A DNA stretch of 64,000 bases from positions 806,001 through 870,000 of the forward strand of contig NZ_CAJGYT010000001.1 of NCBI RefSeq assembly GCF_904846035.1, written 5' to 3'. A program made the position numbers and the translations under genes. Within the stretch, counting starts at the first letter, position 1; each line of letters begins with the position of its first letter. Shown piece after piece: positions 21,187 through 30,449 of this stretch. Under the pieces are notes generated by a model. The model was not told the DNA's origin and did not search any database. It saw nothing but the letters and a program-made list of their open reading frames with translations. The stretch is from Psychrobacter aestuarii. Its GTDB lineage: Bacteria; Pseudomonadota; Gammaproteobacteria; Pseudomonadales; Moraxellaceae.

Positions 21187-21504
21187 ATGCACACCGCAAA
21201 CGACACGACCCAAGACATCCATGCCTTACGCGAGCAAATGATGATAGCAAAGCCTGTGCTCAAAGACGCCGCATCAGACTGGTGGCTGCTCGGCACGGTC
21301 GGCTGTCATCTGTGCGACCATGCCGCAGGGGCGCTTGCGCAGCTTGCCGCCGTCTATCCGCGCACTTATACCTACGTGGACATTGCTGACTTTGATGAGG
21401 ACTTAATGCTCGTCTTTGCCGAGCAGATTCCCGTTATTTTAACCCCGACCGCCCGTTTGGATTATCCCTTCTCAGTTATGGATTTACAATCCCTACTCGC
21501 GTAA
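21187..21504 (+). CDS. Glutaredoxin-like (DUF836 type) protein
   Basis: The 105-residue protein has a thioredoxin-fold core: a LLGTVGCHLCDHA segment with a CxxC pair near residues 40-43, a YTYVDIADFDED strand, and the cis-Pro loop IPVILT. This matches the glutaredoxin-like DUF836 family rather than classical GrxA. It is probably a cytoplasmic thiol redox protein, but the substrate is unknown. The ATG at 21187 has AAAGGACAG in front. The next gene on the same strand, an FMN-dependent hydroxyacid dehydrogenase, starts 28 bases downstream, so the two may be co-transcribed. Confidence 0.8.
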   Translation: MHTANDTTQDIHALREQMMIAKPVLKDAASDWWLLGTVGCHLCDHAAGALAQLAAVYPRTYTYVDIADFDEDLMLVFAEQIPVILTPTARLDYPFSVMDLQSLLA

Positions 21505-21532
21505 CTTGCAGTACACTCAAGGATGAGCTGTT

Positions 21533-22741
21533 ATGAAATCGTTAGACAAAATCACTGATATCGAAGACTTGCGTCTAATCGCCAAACGCAAAGTGCCTAA
21601 AATGTTCTACGACTATGTGGACTCAGGCTCATGGACGCAGACCACGTATCGCAATAATGAAACCGACTTTGACCGTATCAAACTGCGCCAGCGCGTACTT
21701 GTCGATATGGACAACCGCTCACTGGCCAGCCACATGATAGACACGCCCGTCAAAATGCCTGTCGCCATCGCACCAACAGGCTTTACAGGGATGATGTGGG
21801 CAGATGGCGAGATACATGCAGCAAAAGCGGCAGAAAAATTCGGCGTGCCCTTTTCGCTCTCCACCATGAGTATCTGCTCGATTGAAGATGTCGCCACGCA
21901 TACCAGCGCGCCTTTTTGGTTTCAGCTGTATGTGATGCGCGACAAGGTATTTATGCAAAACCTCATCAACCGCGCTAAAGCGGCAAATTGCTCAGCATTG
22001 ATTTTGACTGCCGATTTGCAGGTCTTAGGACAGCGCCATAAAGACATCAAAAACGGTCTGTCCGCGCCGCCCAAGCCCACATTTGCCAATATATTAAATC
22101 TGATGACCAAGCCTGAATGGTGCATGAACATGCTCGGCACCAAACGCCGTACCTTTGGCAATATCGTCGGGCACGCGCAAGGCGTTGGCGATTTGTCTTC
22201 CTTGTCCTCATGGACGGCAGAGCAGTTCGACCCTGCGCTCAGCTGGGACGATGTGGCGCGCATTAAAGAGCTGTGGGGCGGCAAGCTGATTATCAAAGGC
22301 ATTATGGAGCCAGAAGACGCGGTGCTCGCGGCAAAAAGTGGCGCAGATGCGCTCGTCGTCTCTAACCACGGCGGACGTCAGCTCGATGGTGCGCCCTCCT
22401 CCATTGCTGCGCTCAGCGACATCGTGCAGGCGGTCAAAGCCGAGCGTAGCGACATTGAAGTATGGCTCGATAGCGGCATTCGCTCAGGTCAAGACGTGCT
22501 CAAAGCCGTCGCTATGGGCGCGACGGGCACGATGATTGGGCGGGCATTTTTGTATGGCTTGGGCGCGTATGGCGAAGATGGCGTACGCCGTGCGCTGGAG
22601 CTGATTTACAAAGAATGTGATGTGAGTATGGCGTTTTGTGGTCATACTGATGTGCAACAGGTAACCGATGATATTTTGGTCAAAGGCACATTTGAGCATC
22701 TCAAGTCAGGCATGCCGCATATCGCCCCGATGCCGTGGTAA
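21533..22741 (+). CDS. lldD: FMN-dependent L-lactate dehydrogenase (LldD-like)
   Basis: Members oxidise L-lactate or other L-2-hydroxyacids to the 2-oxo acid with FMN and pass electrons to quinone at the inner membrane. The 402-residue protein carries the family plan: a FYDYVDSGSW start, MPVAIAPTGFTGM for FMN binding, FQLYVMRD, TADLQVLGQRHKD, LIIKGIM with the conserved Lys, and SNHGGRQLDGAPSS with the catalytic His and substrate Arg. VWLDSGIRSGQDV and GRAFLYGLGAYGE complete the barrel. The exact substrate is inferred; mandelate or another hydroxyacid cannot be excluded, and no lactate permease is adjacent. Confidence 0.85.
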   Translation: MKSLDKITDIEDLRLIAKRKVPKMFYDYVDSGSWTQTTYRNNETDFDRIKLRQRVLVDMDNRSLASHMIDTPVKMPVAIAPTGFTGMMWADGEIHAAKAAEKFGVPFSLSTMSICSIEDVATHTSAPFWFQLYVMRDKVFMQNLINRAKAANCSALILTADLQVLGQRHKDIKNGLSAPPKPTFANILNLMTKPEWCMNMLGTKRRTFGNIVGHAQGVGDLSSLSSWTAEQFDPALSWDDVARIKELWGGKLIIKGIMEPEDAVLAAKSGADALVVSNHGGRQLDGAPSSIAALSDIVQAVKAERSDIEVWLDSGIRSGQDVLKAVAMGATGTMIGRAFLYGLGAYGEDGVRRALELIYKECDVSMAFCGHTDVQQVTDDILVKGTFEHLKSGMPHIAPMPW

Positions 22742-22816
22742 ACCCCATCTGCTCATGCTTTTGTAATCATCTTTATCTATAATGATGTGTTGTATTGATA
22801 AGTGATTTAGGAAGTT

Positions 22817-23668
22817 ATGACCATTTCCCAATTGTTAAAAGTCGCCCCCGTCACCGTGATTTTGGTCGTGGTGTTCGTGGGCATGTACGCCTTTCAAGTC
22901 TTAAGCGGTGTCGATGCCAATAATCCCAGCACCGAAGCCTTGGTGCAATGGGGCGCAAACGTGCTGCCGCTGACCATGATGGATGAGCCGTGGCGCGTGA
23001 TTAGCAGCGCCTTTTTGCACGTGGGCTTGATGCATTTATTGTTCAATGCCTTTGCCATGGTCTTATTCGGGCGTATTGCCGAGCCGCTGTTTGGCTCGCT
23101 CACCTTTGCCGCGCTGTTTTTCTTATCGGCGATTGGCGGCAACTTATTAAACAACTACGTGACGTGGCAAGGCTTGCTCGAAGGCTCCATGCAGCCCAAT
23201 ATCGCGGCTGGCGCATCAGGCGGCATCATGGGCATCGGCGCAGCATTATTGGTCGCCGCCTTATTTAAACTGTCGATTGATGGACGCGTACTGAGTCCCA
23301 AAAGCATGCTGCTGATTATGGGTATTAACCTCGTTTATGGCTTTGCCGTACCTGGGATTGATAATGCCGCGCATATCGGCGGCGCAATCACAGGCGGCGT
23401 GATTGCCCTAGCGATTGCTATTGATTATAAGCAGCGCGGACGTACCGCAGGCGCATATCTTGCCGCTATGTACCAGCAGACCAGCAATGGCGTGCCCTAT
23501 ATTCCCGTAACCCCAACCAGCCCCAACCAAACGCGCGGCATGACCGAAGCATTGCCTTGGATTGTCATGCTGATACTCGGTGCAGGCTTTGTGTGGTGGT
23601 GGTATGATATTCATAACGAAATCATTGATTTTTTGACCACGGCAGCGATGACCAAAGGCGCAAGCTAA
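22817..23668 (+). CDS. Rhomboid family intramembrane serine protease
   Basis: Rhomboids cut single-pass membrane proteins within the bilayer. The 283-residue protein has six or seven hydrophobic helices. Family marks are EPWRVISSAFLHVGLMHLLFN (loop L1), GASGGIMG with the catalytic Ser near residue 137, and AHIGGAITGG with the catalytic His near residue 187. There is an additional hydrophobic segment near the C terminus (WIVMLILGAGFVWWWY). AGGAAGTT precedes the ATG. It lies downstream of the lldD-like gene with a 75-base gap. No substrate is evident. Confidence 0.9.
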   Translation: MTISQLLKVAPVTVILVVVFVGMYAFQVLSGVDANNPSTEALVQWGANVLPLTMMDEPWRVISSAFLHVGLMHLLFNAFAMVLFGRIAEPLFGSLTFAALFFLSAIGGNLLNNYVTWQGLLEGSMQPNIAAGASGGIMGIGAALLVAALFKLSIDGRVLSPKSMLLIMGINLVYGFAVPGIDNAAHIGGAITGGVIALAIAIDYKQRGRTAGAYLAAMYQQTSNGVPYIPVTPTSPNQTRGMTEALPWIVMLILGAGFVWWWYDIHNEIIDFLTTAAMTKGAS

Positions 23669-23763
23669 TGCCCTTTTGCCATCCGCTACGTTATTATTGA
23701 CATGGTTATTGATGTTTTGTCCGCAGCTTACGATAAGCACTTTTTATATAGGGAATGTACCAA

Positions 23764-24549
23764 ATGACTTTATTTACCCCATCTGTGATGACGCGCTGTC
23801 TGGCTGCCACGGCTCTAGTCGCCGCTGCCAGTAGCGTCGCCGCCTCACCATTTCAAAACCTGCCGACCGACCAAGACGCGCGCGTCAGTGTCGGCGCAAA
23901 CGTCATGGGCACATGGTCCGCCTACGACACCGACAATGATGTGATGGTCTTGCCAAGCCTGTTTTATGACAACAACCGCGTCTACGCACGCGGCGCACAG
24001 CTCGGCGCGTATCTCATCAATGACGGCAAAAACGAGCTGTCAGTATACGCGCAGCCGATGGGCACGCACTTTGACCCTGAAGACGCCAATGGCAGCTTGC
24101 AAGGCTTGGATGAGCGTGACATCTCCGCAGGCGCGGGCGTCAGCTATCTGCGCCGTACGCCCATCGGCGGCTTCCGTGGGCAAATCACTACTGACGTGCT
24201 CGGCAAAAATGACGGCACAACAGGTCGCCTCACCTACCTAGCAAAGTATGACACCGACCGCCTGACCGTCTATCCAAGCGTCGGTCTTGAGTGGCGCAAC
24301 CAAGACTACAATGACTACTACTACGGCGTAGACAGCGATGAGTCAGCGCGCTCAGGCACCGCAAGCTACAGCCCAGACTCTAGCATCCATCCGTATGTCA
24401 GCGTCAGCGCCAACTACGAGTTTAATGACAAGTGGTCAGGCTTTGCCAGCCAAAGCCTCGACTATCTGTCGGACGAAGCCTACGACAGCCCAATGGTCGA
24501 CTCACGCACCGAAGCACGCACCACGCTTGGGGTGTTGTATACGTTTTAA
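23764..24549 (+). CDS. MipA/OmpV family outer-membrane protein
   Basis: The 261-residue product has a signal peptide (TRCLAATALVAAASSVAAS) and a beta-barrel body: VMVLPSLFYDNNRVYARGAQLGAYL, FRGQITTDVLG and LTVYPSVGLEWRNQDYNDYYYGV. It ends in LGVLYTF with a C-terminal Phe. YNDYYYGV is characteristic of MipA/OmpV proteins, which in some species scaffold murein enzymes or respond to osmolarity. The ATG at 23764 is chosen because GGGA (23751-23754) directly abuts the alternative ATG at 23755, leaving no spacer. It is a single gene with its own terminator. Confidence 0.88.
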   Translation: MTLFTPSVMTRCLAATALVAAASSVAASPFQNLPTDQDARVSVGANVMGTWSAYDTDNDVMVLPSLFYDNNRVYARGAQLGAYLINDGKNELSVYAQPMGTHFDPEDANGSLQGLDERDISAGAGVSYLRRTPIGGFRGQITTDVLGKNDGTTGRLTYLAKYDTDRLTVYPSVGLEWRNQDYNDYYYGVDSDESARSGTASYSPDSSIHPYVSVSANYEFNDKWSGFASQSLDYLSDEAYDSPMVDSRTEARTTLGVLYTF

Positions 24550-24567
24550 TGGCGTTTAGGATGTGAA

Positions 24568-24599
24568 GAAAAGCTAAGCGGTTTGCTTGGCTTTTTTTG
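24568..24599 (+). terminator. Terminator after the MipA/OmpV gene
   Basis: AAAAGCTAAGC pairs with GCTTGGCTTTT, with one G-T wobble, around GGTTT. Further T residues follow. Confidence 0.8.
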
Positions 24600-24601
24600 T
24601 T

Positions 24602-24880
24602 TTTGCGTCAAACAAACTCTTTATTGTTCAATCTTATGTCAAAGGGAGTACAGACAATGGCATTGAAGCTTTTAATACTGCATACAAACGACTGGGCGAC
24701 ATAAAATACAGCCTTCCTTATACTGGTCTAGAAACGGCTACGAAAGCAGCAAAAAAATATGCGTTAGCGCTAGAGTCTAACGAATTAGAAAAACGATTGA
24801 TGGCTGAAAAAAATCGAGTTAACAAAGACTTTGTTTCGAATAGTTGGTTCAAATCCTTATACAGTAAATTTTTTAACTGA
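24602..24880 (+). pseudogene. Possible decayed or start-less small reading frame
   Basis: An open frame encodes a mostly helical, Lys-rich peptide (GIEAFNTAYKRLGD, LETATKAAKKYALALES, NSWFKSLYSKFFN) and ends at 24880. The frame has no ATG; its only upstream start is a TTG inside the MipA terminator, which cannot be real. A good AAGGGAG and ATG at 24657 lie in a different frame that closes after 15 codons. The DNA is more A+T-rich than the neighbours. It looks like a remnant, perhaps frameshifted near 24650-24720. I do not recognise the family. Confidence 0.35.
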
Positions 24881-24903
24881 ATAAAAAGTGCTCAGAGTTC
24901 TAC

Positions 24904-24937
24904 AAAAAAGACCTCACAACCCAGCGAGGTCTTTTTT
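24904..24937. terminator. Bidirectional terminator
   Basis: AAAAAAGACCTC and GAGGTCTTTTTT pair perfectly around ACAACCCAGC. It serves the minus-strand SDR gene and anything reading from the left. Confidence 0.9.
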
Positions 24938-24948
24938 ATTATCAACCA

Positions 24949-25788
24949 TTACTCCGCAGGTACAGCCGCACTGCCCGCTAAGATACCGCCATCAATGTTT
25001 AGCTCGATACCTGTCACGTATTTGGCTTCATCACTTGCCAGATATAGCGCTGCGTATGCCACGTCCATCACCTCGCCCATATAGCCAAGCGGAATGTCTT
25101 TGCTAATGGCGGCTATCCCCTGCTCGCGGGCGTCGCCTTCGCCCAGCATCGCATCCCACATCGGGGTAAAGATAGCGGCAGGGTGAATCGAGTTGCAGCG
25201 GATATGGTAACCTTTTTGCGCGCAGTAGAGCGCCACCGATTTGCTGTGGTTTCTGACTGCCGCTTTGCTTGAGGCGTAGGCGGCGGCAAGTGGAATACCG
25301 ACGATGCCTGAGCGTGAGGAGATATTGACGATGCTGCCTGTGTGCCGCTGGTCAAGTGAGCGCATTTTCATCAGCGCGATAGCAGTTTTGCAGCCCAGCG
25401 CCACGCCGTCTAGGTTGGTTTGGTGGACTTTGTGCCAGCTTTGCATGTCCAGATGCTCAGGGTCGTGCGCGCCTGTGGTTTCCAAAAATCCTGTGATGCC
25501 CGCGTTATTAACCACGATATCCAAGCCTTGATATGCCGCTTTAATCGTCTGCTGTGCCGCTGCCCAGTCCGCCTCAATCCCAACGTCTAGATGGATGTAA
25601 CGCGCCATTTGCGTGCCCTTATTGTTGGCATATTTGGCGTTAATGTCACGGCAGACTTGCTCACCTTTGTCATCATTAATGTCGCTGACAATCACGGTCG
25701 CGCCCTCGCTGGCAAACAGTTCAGCAATCGCTTGCCCGATACCTTGCGCCGCGCCAGTGATTAGTGCGATTTTATTTTTTAGTCGCAT
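24949..25788 (-). CDS. Short-chain dehydrogenase/reductase (SDR)
   Basis: The 279-residue protein is a classical SDR. ITGAAQGIGQ is the Rossmann glycine motif, and VSDIND after the second strand puts an Asp where NAD is preferred over NADP. NNAG is at about residue 94, SSRSG contains the catalytic Ser, and YASSK the Tyr and Lys. The C terminus ends IDGG as usual. HPAAIFTPMWDAM suggests a substrate loop. The substrate cannot be named. AAGGACACTAT precedes the ATG. It is a single gene between two terminators. Confidence 0.88.
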   Translation of the reverse strand: MRLKNKIALITGAAQGIGQAIAELFASEGATVIVSDINDDKGEQVCRDINAKYANNKGTQMARYIHLDVGIEADWAAAQQTIKAAYQGLDIVVNNAGITGFLETTGAHDPEHLDMQSWHKVHQTNLDGVALGCKTAIALMKMRSLDQRHTGSIVNISSRSGIVGIPLAAAYASSKAAVRNHSKSVALYCAQKGYHIRCNSIHPAAIFTPMWDAMLGEGDAREQGIAAISKDIPLGYMGEVMDVAYAALYLASDEAKYVTGIELNIDGGILAGSAAVPAE

Positions 25789-25898
25789 ATAGTGTCCTTT
25801 TTTGCTTTGTTTTTTACATGGTTATGCAGGTCAATCTTCCATAATTTTAGCACTACCAGACATTCGTTAAACAAAAAAGCAACTTTGCTAAACCCAAT

Positions 25899-25928
25899 AA
25901 AAAACCCCACCAAATGGCAGGGCTTTTT
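25899..25928 (-). terminator. Terminator after fumC
   Basis: On the minus strand AAAAAGCCCTGCC pairs with GGTGGGGTTTTTT using G-T wobbles. It lies about 40 bases past the fumC stop. Confidence 0.7.
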
Positions 25929-25967
25929 ATTTTATATTCAGTCAATCTACAACTGAGTCATAGTGTC

Positions 25968-27371
25968 TTACTTAGGATGTACCATATCCGCTGGAATAAC
26001 CCACTCGTCAAACTGTGCTTCGGTCATCAAGTCCAGCTCAACCGCAACTTGCTTCAAAGTTTTGTTTTCTTTGTACGCAGTTTTTGCGATTTTCGCGGCA
26101 TTTTCATAGCCTACGTGACGGTTTAGCGCCGTGACCAGCATCAATGAGTTGTGCAAGAAATCGTCGATTTTGTCTTTTACTGGCTCAATACCAACCGCGC
26201 AGTTGTCGTTAAAGCTGTTGCACGCATCGCCAAGCAGTTTGATAGATTGCAATAGGTTGTAAGCAATCACAGGCTTGAATACGTTCAACTCAAAGTTGCC
26301 TGACGCGCCAGCGACGTTGATGGTAGTGTCGTTACCGAGTACTTGCGCGACAACCATGGTCATGGCTTCTGACTGCGTTGGGTTGACTTTACCTGGCATG
26401 ATTGATGAGCCTGGCTCATTTTCAGGAATGGTCAATTCGCCAAGACCACAACGTGGACCAGAGGCAAGCCAGCGTACGTCGTTAGCAATTTTGTTTAGAC
26501 TGGCAGCGAGGGTTTTTAGGGCGCCTGAGGCGAATACTTCGGCATCACGGGCGGCAAGCGCTTCGAATTTGTTGGGTGCAGTCACAAATGGCAAGCCCGT
26601 CAATTCAGCCAACTGGTTAGCAGCCGTTACCGCGTAGTCTGGGTGGGCGTTTAGACCTGTACCGACCGCAGTACCGCCTAGTGGCAATTCATACAAGCCT
26701 TGTAGGGCGTTGTCGATGCGTACCAGCGCGTGATCAAGCTGGCTGACGTAGCCGCTGAACTCTTGACCTAGGGTCAATGGGGTGGCGTCTTGTAAATGGG
26801 TACGACCGATTTTTACGATATCAGCAAAGGCTTCGGCTTTTTGGTTTAGCGTCTCACGCAGGGCTTTTACCGCTGGAATCAATAGACCGTTGATTTCACG
26901 CGCTGCCGCAACACGAATCGCGGTTGGGAAGCTGTCGTTGGTAGACTGGGCGTGGTTGACGTGGTCATTTGGGTGGATAGGCTGGTAGCTGCCGCGCTCA
27001 GAGCCTGCGATTTCGTTGGCACGGTTTGCAAGCACTTCGTTCATGTTCATGTTTGACTGCGTGCCTGAACCTGTTTGCCATACGACAAGTGGGAACTGGT
27101 CAGTCAGACCGCCGTTGATGACTTCGTCCGCAGCTTGGACAATAAGGTCACGCTTGTCAGCGTCGATACGCTCTAGGCTGGCATTGGTGATGGCGGCGGC
27201 TTTTTTGACCAGTGCCATCGCTTCAATCATCGGGCGTGGCAGGGTCTCGCCACCGATTTTGAAGTTTTCGCGGCTGCGCTGGGTCTGTGCGCCCCAGTAG
27301 GCGTCATTTGGTACAGCCACGTTACCCATGGTGTCTTTTTCGGTACGGGTTGCCTGATCTTGTGTCGACAT
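25968..27371 (-). CDS. fumC: Class II fumarase
   Basis: The enzyme hydrates fumarate to L-malate in the TCA cycle and needs no iron-sulfur cluster. The 467-residue protein carries YWGAQTQRS near the start, [10 protein letters not shown], the [14 protein letters not shown] substrate block, [32 protein letters not shown], and the mobile loop [15 protein letters not shown] with the catalytic Ser. The ATG at 27371 has GAGGA five bases upstream; 19 more residues upstream are unlike the family. A hairpin in the leader (AAAATGCA...TGCATTTT near 27400) is seen but its meaning is unknown. It is divergent from the 5-formyl-THF cyclo-ligase gene. Confidence 0.96.
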   Translation of the reverse strand: MSTQDQATRTEKDTMGNVAVPNDAYWGAQTQRSRENFKIGGETLPRPMIEAMALVKKAAAITNASLERIDADKRDLIVQAADEVINGGLTDQFPLVVWQTGSGTQSNMNMNEVLANRANEIAGSERGSYQPIHPNDHVNHAQSTNDSFPTAIRVAAAREINGLLIPAVKALRETLNQKAEAFADIVKIGRTHLQDATPLTLGQEFSGYVSQLDHALVRIDNALQGLYELPLGGTAVGTGLNAHPDYAVTAANQLAELTGLPFVTAPNKFEALAARDAEVFASGALKTLAASLNKIANDVRWLASGPRCGLGELTIPENEPGSSIMPGKVNPTQSEAMTMVVAQVLGNDTTINVAGASGNFELNVFKPVIAYNLLQSIKLLGDACNSFNDNCAVGIEPVKDKIDDFLHNSLMLVTALNRHVGYENAAKIAKTAYKENKTLKQVAVELDLMTEAQFDEWVIPADMVHPK

Positions 27372-27497
27372 AACGGTCCTCTTTATATGGTTGTCCGTAA
27401 AAAATGCACGCTCGGTTGCATTTTGCAAAATAGGAGGTAAAGCGCGGTTATGATAGCATGACTTATCGCAAATTTCTCATCGTCTAGGGGATAACTG

Positions 27498-28145
27498 ATG
27501 CCAAAATCGAGCGCCGCAGCAGGCAGCACGGACGCGCAGGCAACCACGCCCAGCCAGCTACCACGGCGACATTTCACCCGCCAGCGCCGTGCGTTGAGCA
27601 AACAAAGAAGACAGCAAGCCGCCACCCACGCCAGCCGTCACTTAAACGCGCTCAGCAGGCGCTTGCCCCGTCATGCCAAGGTTGGGTTGTATTACGATGG
27701 TTTTGGCGAAATGCCGACGCAGCCCATCGCCACATGGTGCATTAAGCACGGCTATCAGGCGTATCTGCCCATCGTTGGCAGCCTTGGAGCAACTGATAAG
27801 CGCTTACGCTTTGCGCCACTGTCTCAGCATACGCTCTTGACCGCACGCACGCGCAAACACGCGCTTGGGATGCAGCAGCCACAGCCAAGTCATCTACTGT
27901 GGGCGCAGGCGCTTGATGTGCTGATTTGTCCGCTGGTCGCAGCAGATAAGGCGGGTAACCGTATGGGCATGGGCGGCGGCTACTATGACCGCACCCTCGC
28001 CTATCGTCAGCCCGGCGGAAGCGGTAAGCCGCTGGTGATTGGCTGGTGTTACGACTTCCAGTTGGTTGCGCGTTTGCAGCGCCAGCCTTGGGATGTGCCG
28101 CTGGATGGTTTGATTACGCCAAGTGGGGTACATTGGTTTTTATAA
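27498..28145 (+). CDS. 5-formyltetrahydrofolate cyclo-ligase
   Basis: The enzyme converts 5-formyl-THF to 5,10-methenyl-THF using ATP, returning stored folate to one-carbon metabolism. The 215-residue protein has the RRALSKQRR basic start, an LPIVG strand, and the family signature RMGMGGGYYDR near residues 155-165, followed by WDVPLDGLITP near the end. An extra 20 to 25 residues at the N terminus are Ala/Thr-rich. GGGGATAACTG precedes the ATG at 27498. In E. coli this gene (ygfA) follows 6S RNA, but the 126-base gap here is too short for that RNA. Confidence 0.9.
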   Translation: MPKSSAAAGSTDAQATTPSQLPRRHFTRQRRALSKQRRQQAATHASRHLNALSRRLPRHAKVGLYYDGFGEMPTQPIATWCIKHGYQAYLPIVGSLGATDKRLRFAPLSQHTLLTARTRKHALGMQQPQPSHLLWAQALDVLICPLVAADKAGNRMGMGGGYYDRTLAYRQPGGSGKPLVIGWCYDFQLVARLQRQPWDVPLDGLITPSGVHWFL

Positions 28146-28189
28146 TAAAAGTTGTCAACTTAACATCAAACAACAATAAGGACACCGCC

Positions 28190-28489
28190 ATGCCAAACAA
28201 AGACGCCGATCATACCGCCTTGCCAAACGAAAAATCGGATAATGACAATACCACCAGCGCCGAGCATGTCGAGCAGCATTTACAAGCGCTATCGGGCAAT
28301 GAGGACATGCGCGAGCTGCGCTACTACAGCCAAGAGCAGCCGTTTAGCGCTGATTTTTTGGGCAGCGTGATTAATGAGGCACGGCTCACGGAACTGCTGG
28401 CGGAGAGTGATGCGTTTATCAGCCATTTGCAAGGTGAAATGCAAGAGTTTGATGAGGGTGAGCTGGGTGATGGCTTGGATAAAGACTAA
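28190..28489 (+). CDS. Small acidic protein, unknown
   Basis: The 99-residue product matches no family I know. It is very acidic, with an N-terminal disordered Asp/Asn/Thr segment, then LRYYSQEQPFSADFLGSVINEARLTELL and an Asp/Glu-rich end. The middle probably forms helices. AAGGACACCGCC precedes the ATG at 28190, whereas an in-frame reading from 28046 would overlap the cyclo-ligase gene. The gap to that gene is 44 bases, so co-transcription is likely, and a shared terminator follows. Confidence 0.65.
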   Translation: MPNKDADHTALPNEKSDNDNTTSAEHVEQHLQALSGNEDMRELRYYSQEQPFSADFLGSVINEARLTELLAESDAFISHLQGEMQEFDEGELGDGLDKD

Positions 28490-28505
28490 ACCAATAACAC
28501 AAGGC

Positions 28506-28547
28506 AAAAAAAGCGCCGCTACTCTTATCACGAGCAGCGGCGCTTTT
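28506..28547. terminator. Bidirectional terminator
   Basis: AGCGCCGCT and AGCGGCGCT pair around a 15-base loop that can extend the stem. Seven A residues on the left favour termination of the minus-strand antiporter gene, and a weaker T run serves the plus strand. Confidence 0.85.
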
Positions 28548-28578
28548 ATTATGCAAAAGATTTTTTAGCAAAAAAACC

Positions 28579-29940
28579 TTACAACACCATCGCAGCAATC
28601 CAACCAAACGCCAATAGCGGGATGTTGTAATGGATAAAGGTCGGTATCACACTGTCTTTGATGTGGTCGTGCTGTCCATCAATGTTCAGACCCGATGTGG
28701 GACCCAGTGTCGAATCGGACGCAGGCGAACCCGCATCGCCAAGCGCGCCCGCCGTACCGATAATCGCCACAGTCGCAAGCGGTGAAAAGCCAAGCGACAA
28801 GCACAATGGCACATAAATCGCCGCCAAAATCGGAATGGTCGAGAATGACGAGCCAATACCCATGGTCACAATCAAACCGATAAGTAGCATAATAAATGCC
28901 GCCATCGCTTGATTGCCTGCGAACATCGCTGCCGCACCATCAACCAGCGGCTGGATTTGCTCGGTGGCTTTCATGACCTCAGCAAAGCCCTGCGCAGTAA
29001 TCATAATAAAGCCAATCATCGCCATCAGCTTGATGCCGTCATTAAACACGGTATCGGCTTCGCGCCATTTGACCACGCCCGTCGCCATAAATACGCCAAA
29101 ACCAAACATCGAGCCTAAGAGCAGCGAGTCGGTATACAGCTGCACCACGAATGCGGTGACAATCGCCGCCAGCGCCACGAGGGTCTTCATGGTGCTTTGG
29201 TTGCCCGCAGACACCGCCGCTTGGCTGAGCGCATCGCCCTCGACCACGGCATCACGTGCCGTCTTATCAATGCTCAGCTGCTCATAATGTCTGGGCTTAC
29301 GGTAGCTAAAGAACACCGCGACGATTAAGCCCAGCAGCATACCCAGCGCAGGAATCGCCATCGCGTGCGTGACCGAAATACCGCTGACATCAACACCCGC
29401 TTCGCCGACGTTTTTGAGCATGATTTGGTTTAAGTAAATGTCGCCAAACCCATAGGGAATAAACATATAGGTGGTCACCAGACCAAAGGTAATCAGACAC
29501 GCGACCAGTCGGCGGTCAATCTGCATGCGGTTAAACGCGAGCAGCAGTGGCGGCACGAGCAGCGGGATAAAAGCGATATGAATGGGAATCAGATTTTGAC
29601 TAAAGCAGCTCATCAGCACCAGACCTGCAAACAGCCCGTATTTGACCATCAGCCCCGCGCCGCCTTTTTCAATACGTCCGATGACCTTGCTCGCGAGCGA
29701 CTGCGGCAAGCCTGAATGCGCAATCGCTACTGCGAACGCACCGAGCAGCGCGTATGACAGCGCAATCTCTGCGCCATTACGGATGCCCTCTTGAAACGCC
29801 GCCAGCGTATCTGTCACCCCAAGTCCCGCCACCAGACCGCCTGTCAGCGCCCCGATTAACAAACTTAACACCACGTGTACCCGCGCCAGTGACAGCCCCA
29901 GCATAATCACCACCGCCAGCAGCACCGCATTGATTGCCAT
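28579..29940 (-). CDS. Na+/H+ antiporter family (YuiF/NhaC-like) transporter
   Basis: The 453-residue protein is almost entirely membrane helices (about 11 to 12). Landmarks are ALTGGLVAGLG near the N terminus, NLIPIHIAFIPLLVPPLL, TYMFIPYGFG, MGIGSSFSTIPILAAIY, and GTAGALGDAGSPASDSTLGPTSGLN, the last being diagnostic of the Na_H_antiport_2 group. Some relatives have been proposed to carry amino acids such as histidine rather than exchange ions, so the substrate is open. The ATG at 29940 has AGGGG seven bases away; a TTG seven codons upstream is less likely. It is a single gene with its own terminator. Confidence 0.8.
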   Translation of the reverse strand: MAINAVLLAVVIMLGLSLARVHVVLSLLIGALTGGLVAGLGVTDTLAAFQEGIRNGAEIALSYALLGAFAVAIAHSGLPQSLASKVIGRIEKGGAGLMVKYGLFAGLVLMSCFSQNLIPIHIAFIPLLVPPLLLAFNRMQIDRRLVACLITFGLVTTYMFIPYGFGDIYLNQIMLKNVGEAGVDVSGISVTHAMAIPALGMLLGLIVAVFFSYRKPRHYEQLSIDKTARDAVVEGDALSQAAVSAGNQSTMKTLVALAAIVTAFVVQLYTDSLLLGSMFGFGVFMATGVVKWREADTVFNDGIKLMAMIGFIMITAQGFAEVMKATEQIQPLVDGAAAMFAGNQAMAAFIMLLIGLIVTMGIGSSFSTIPILAAIYVPLCLSLGFSPLATVAIIGTAGALGDAGSPASDSTLGPTSGLNIDGQHDHIKDSVIPTFIHYNIPLLAFGWIAAMVL

Positions 29941-30449
29941 ATCTTGCCCCTTAGATTGCAATACCGCGCATTAAAATGCATATATGAATGTACTGCGCCA
30001 AAAGCTCGCCCGCCTCTGGCACAAATGCGCGCCAGTGTACCTGATTTTGGCTACAAAACCTATGCTTAAACGGCATACACCATCTACACAAGCGTGACGC
30101 GCGCGTTTTATGATGGAGACAGGCGCACAGGCGGACGCCGATGTTATTACTAATCACGTATAAAAGAGACAAAGAAAGATTAAAGGGTGTTTTTTGCCGC
30201 ATCAAAAGACGTAGTCACAGCAAGCAAGAAAAATACCCTTTAATTGAGTGAAATCCTTAAGACATCTCTTTTCATTTAGACGTAACGATACAATTTGCTG
30301 TATTTGCTGGACTTATTGCCCCCTTTGACCCTACCGCTTTTCCTAACTTCTAAAAATGTCACAACCTTGCAATTTTTGATAACAACACCATTTATTTAGA
30401 CATGAACCACGAACTTGACTTTGCAAGTCTGGTGAACGAGGAAAAATAT
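29941..30449. other. Intergenic region upstream of lon
   Basis: No gene is supportable. The stretch contains hairpin repeat copy A (30180-30244, listed separately). TACAAT at 30289-30294 is a possible -10 box for lon, but it lacks a good -35 partner. I did not find a convincing sigma-32 heat-shock promoter. Confidence 0.4.
30180..30244 (+). repeat. Hairpin repeat, copy A
   Basis: The left arm TTAAAGGGTGTTTTTTGC pairs with a right arm ending AAAAATACCCTTTAA. The segment 30214-30237 is 24 bases long and identical to 55826-55849 in copy B. The outer arms of the two copies differ in sequence but are self-complementary in each, so structure rather than sequence appears to be kept there. Confidence 0.6.

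Noticed and set aside
27372..27497. 6S RNA upstream of the 5-formyl-THF cyclo-ligase gene
   Set aside because: The gene pair is common in gammaproteobacteria, but the gap here is only 126 bases and holds no long bulged hairpin.
29941..30449. Sigma-32 heat-shock promoter before lon
   Set aside because: No pair of sequences resembling CTTGAAA and CCCCAT-T with proper spacing was found.
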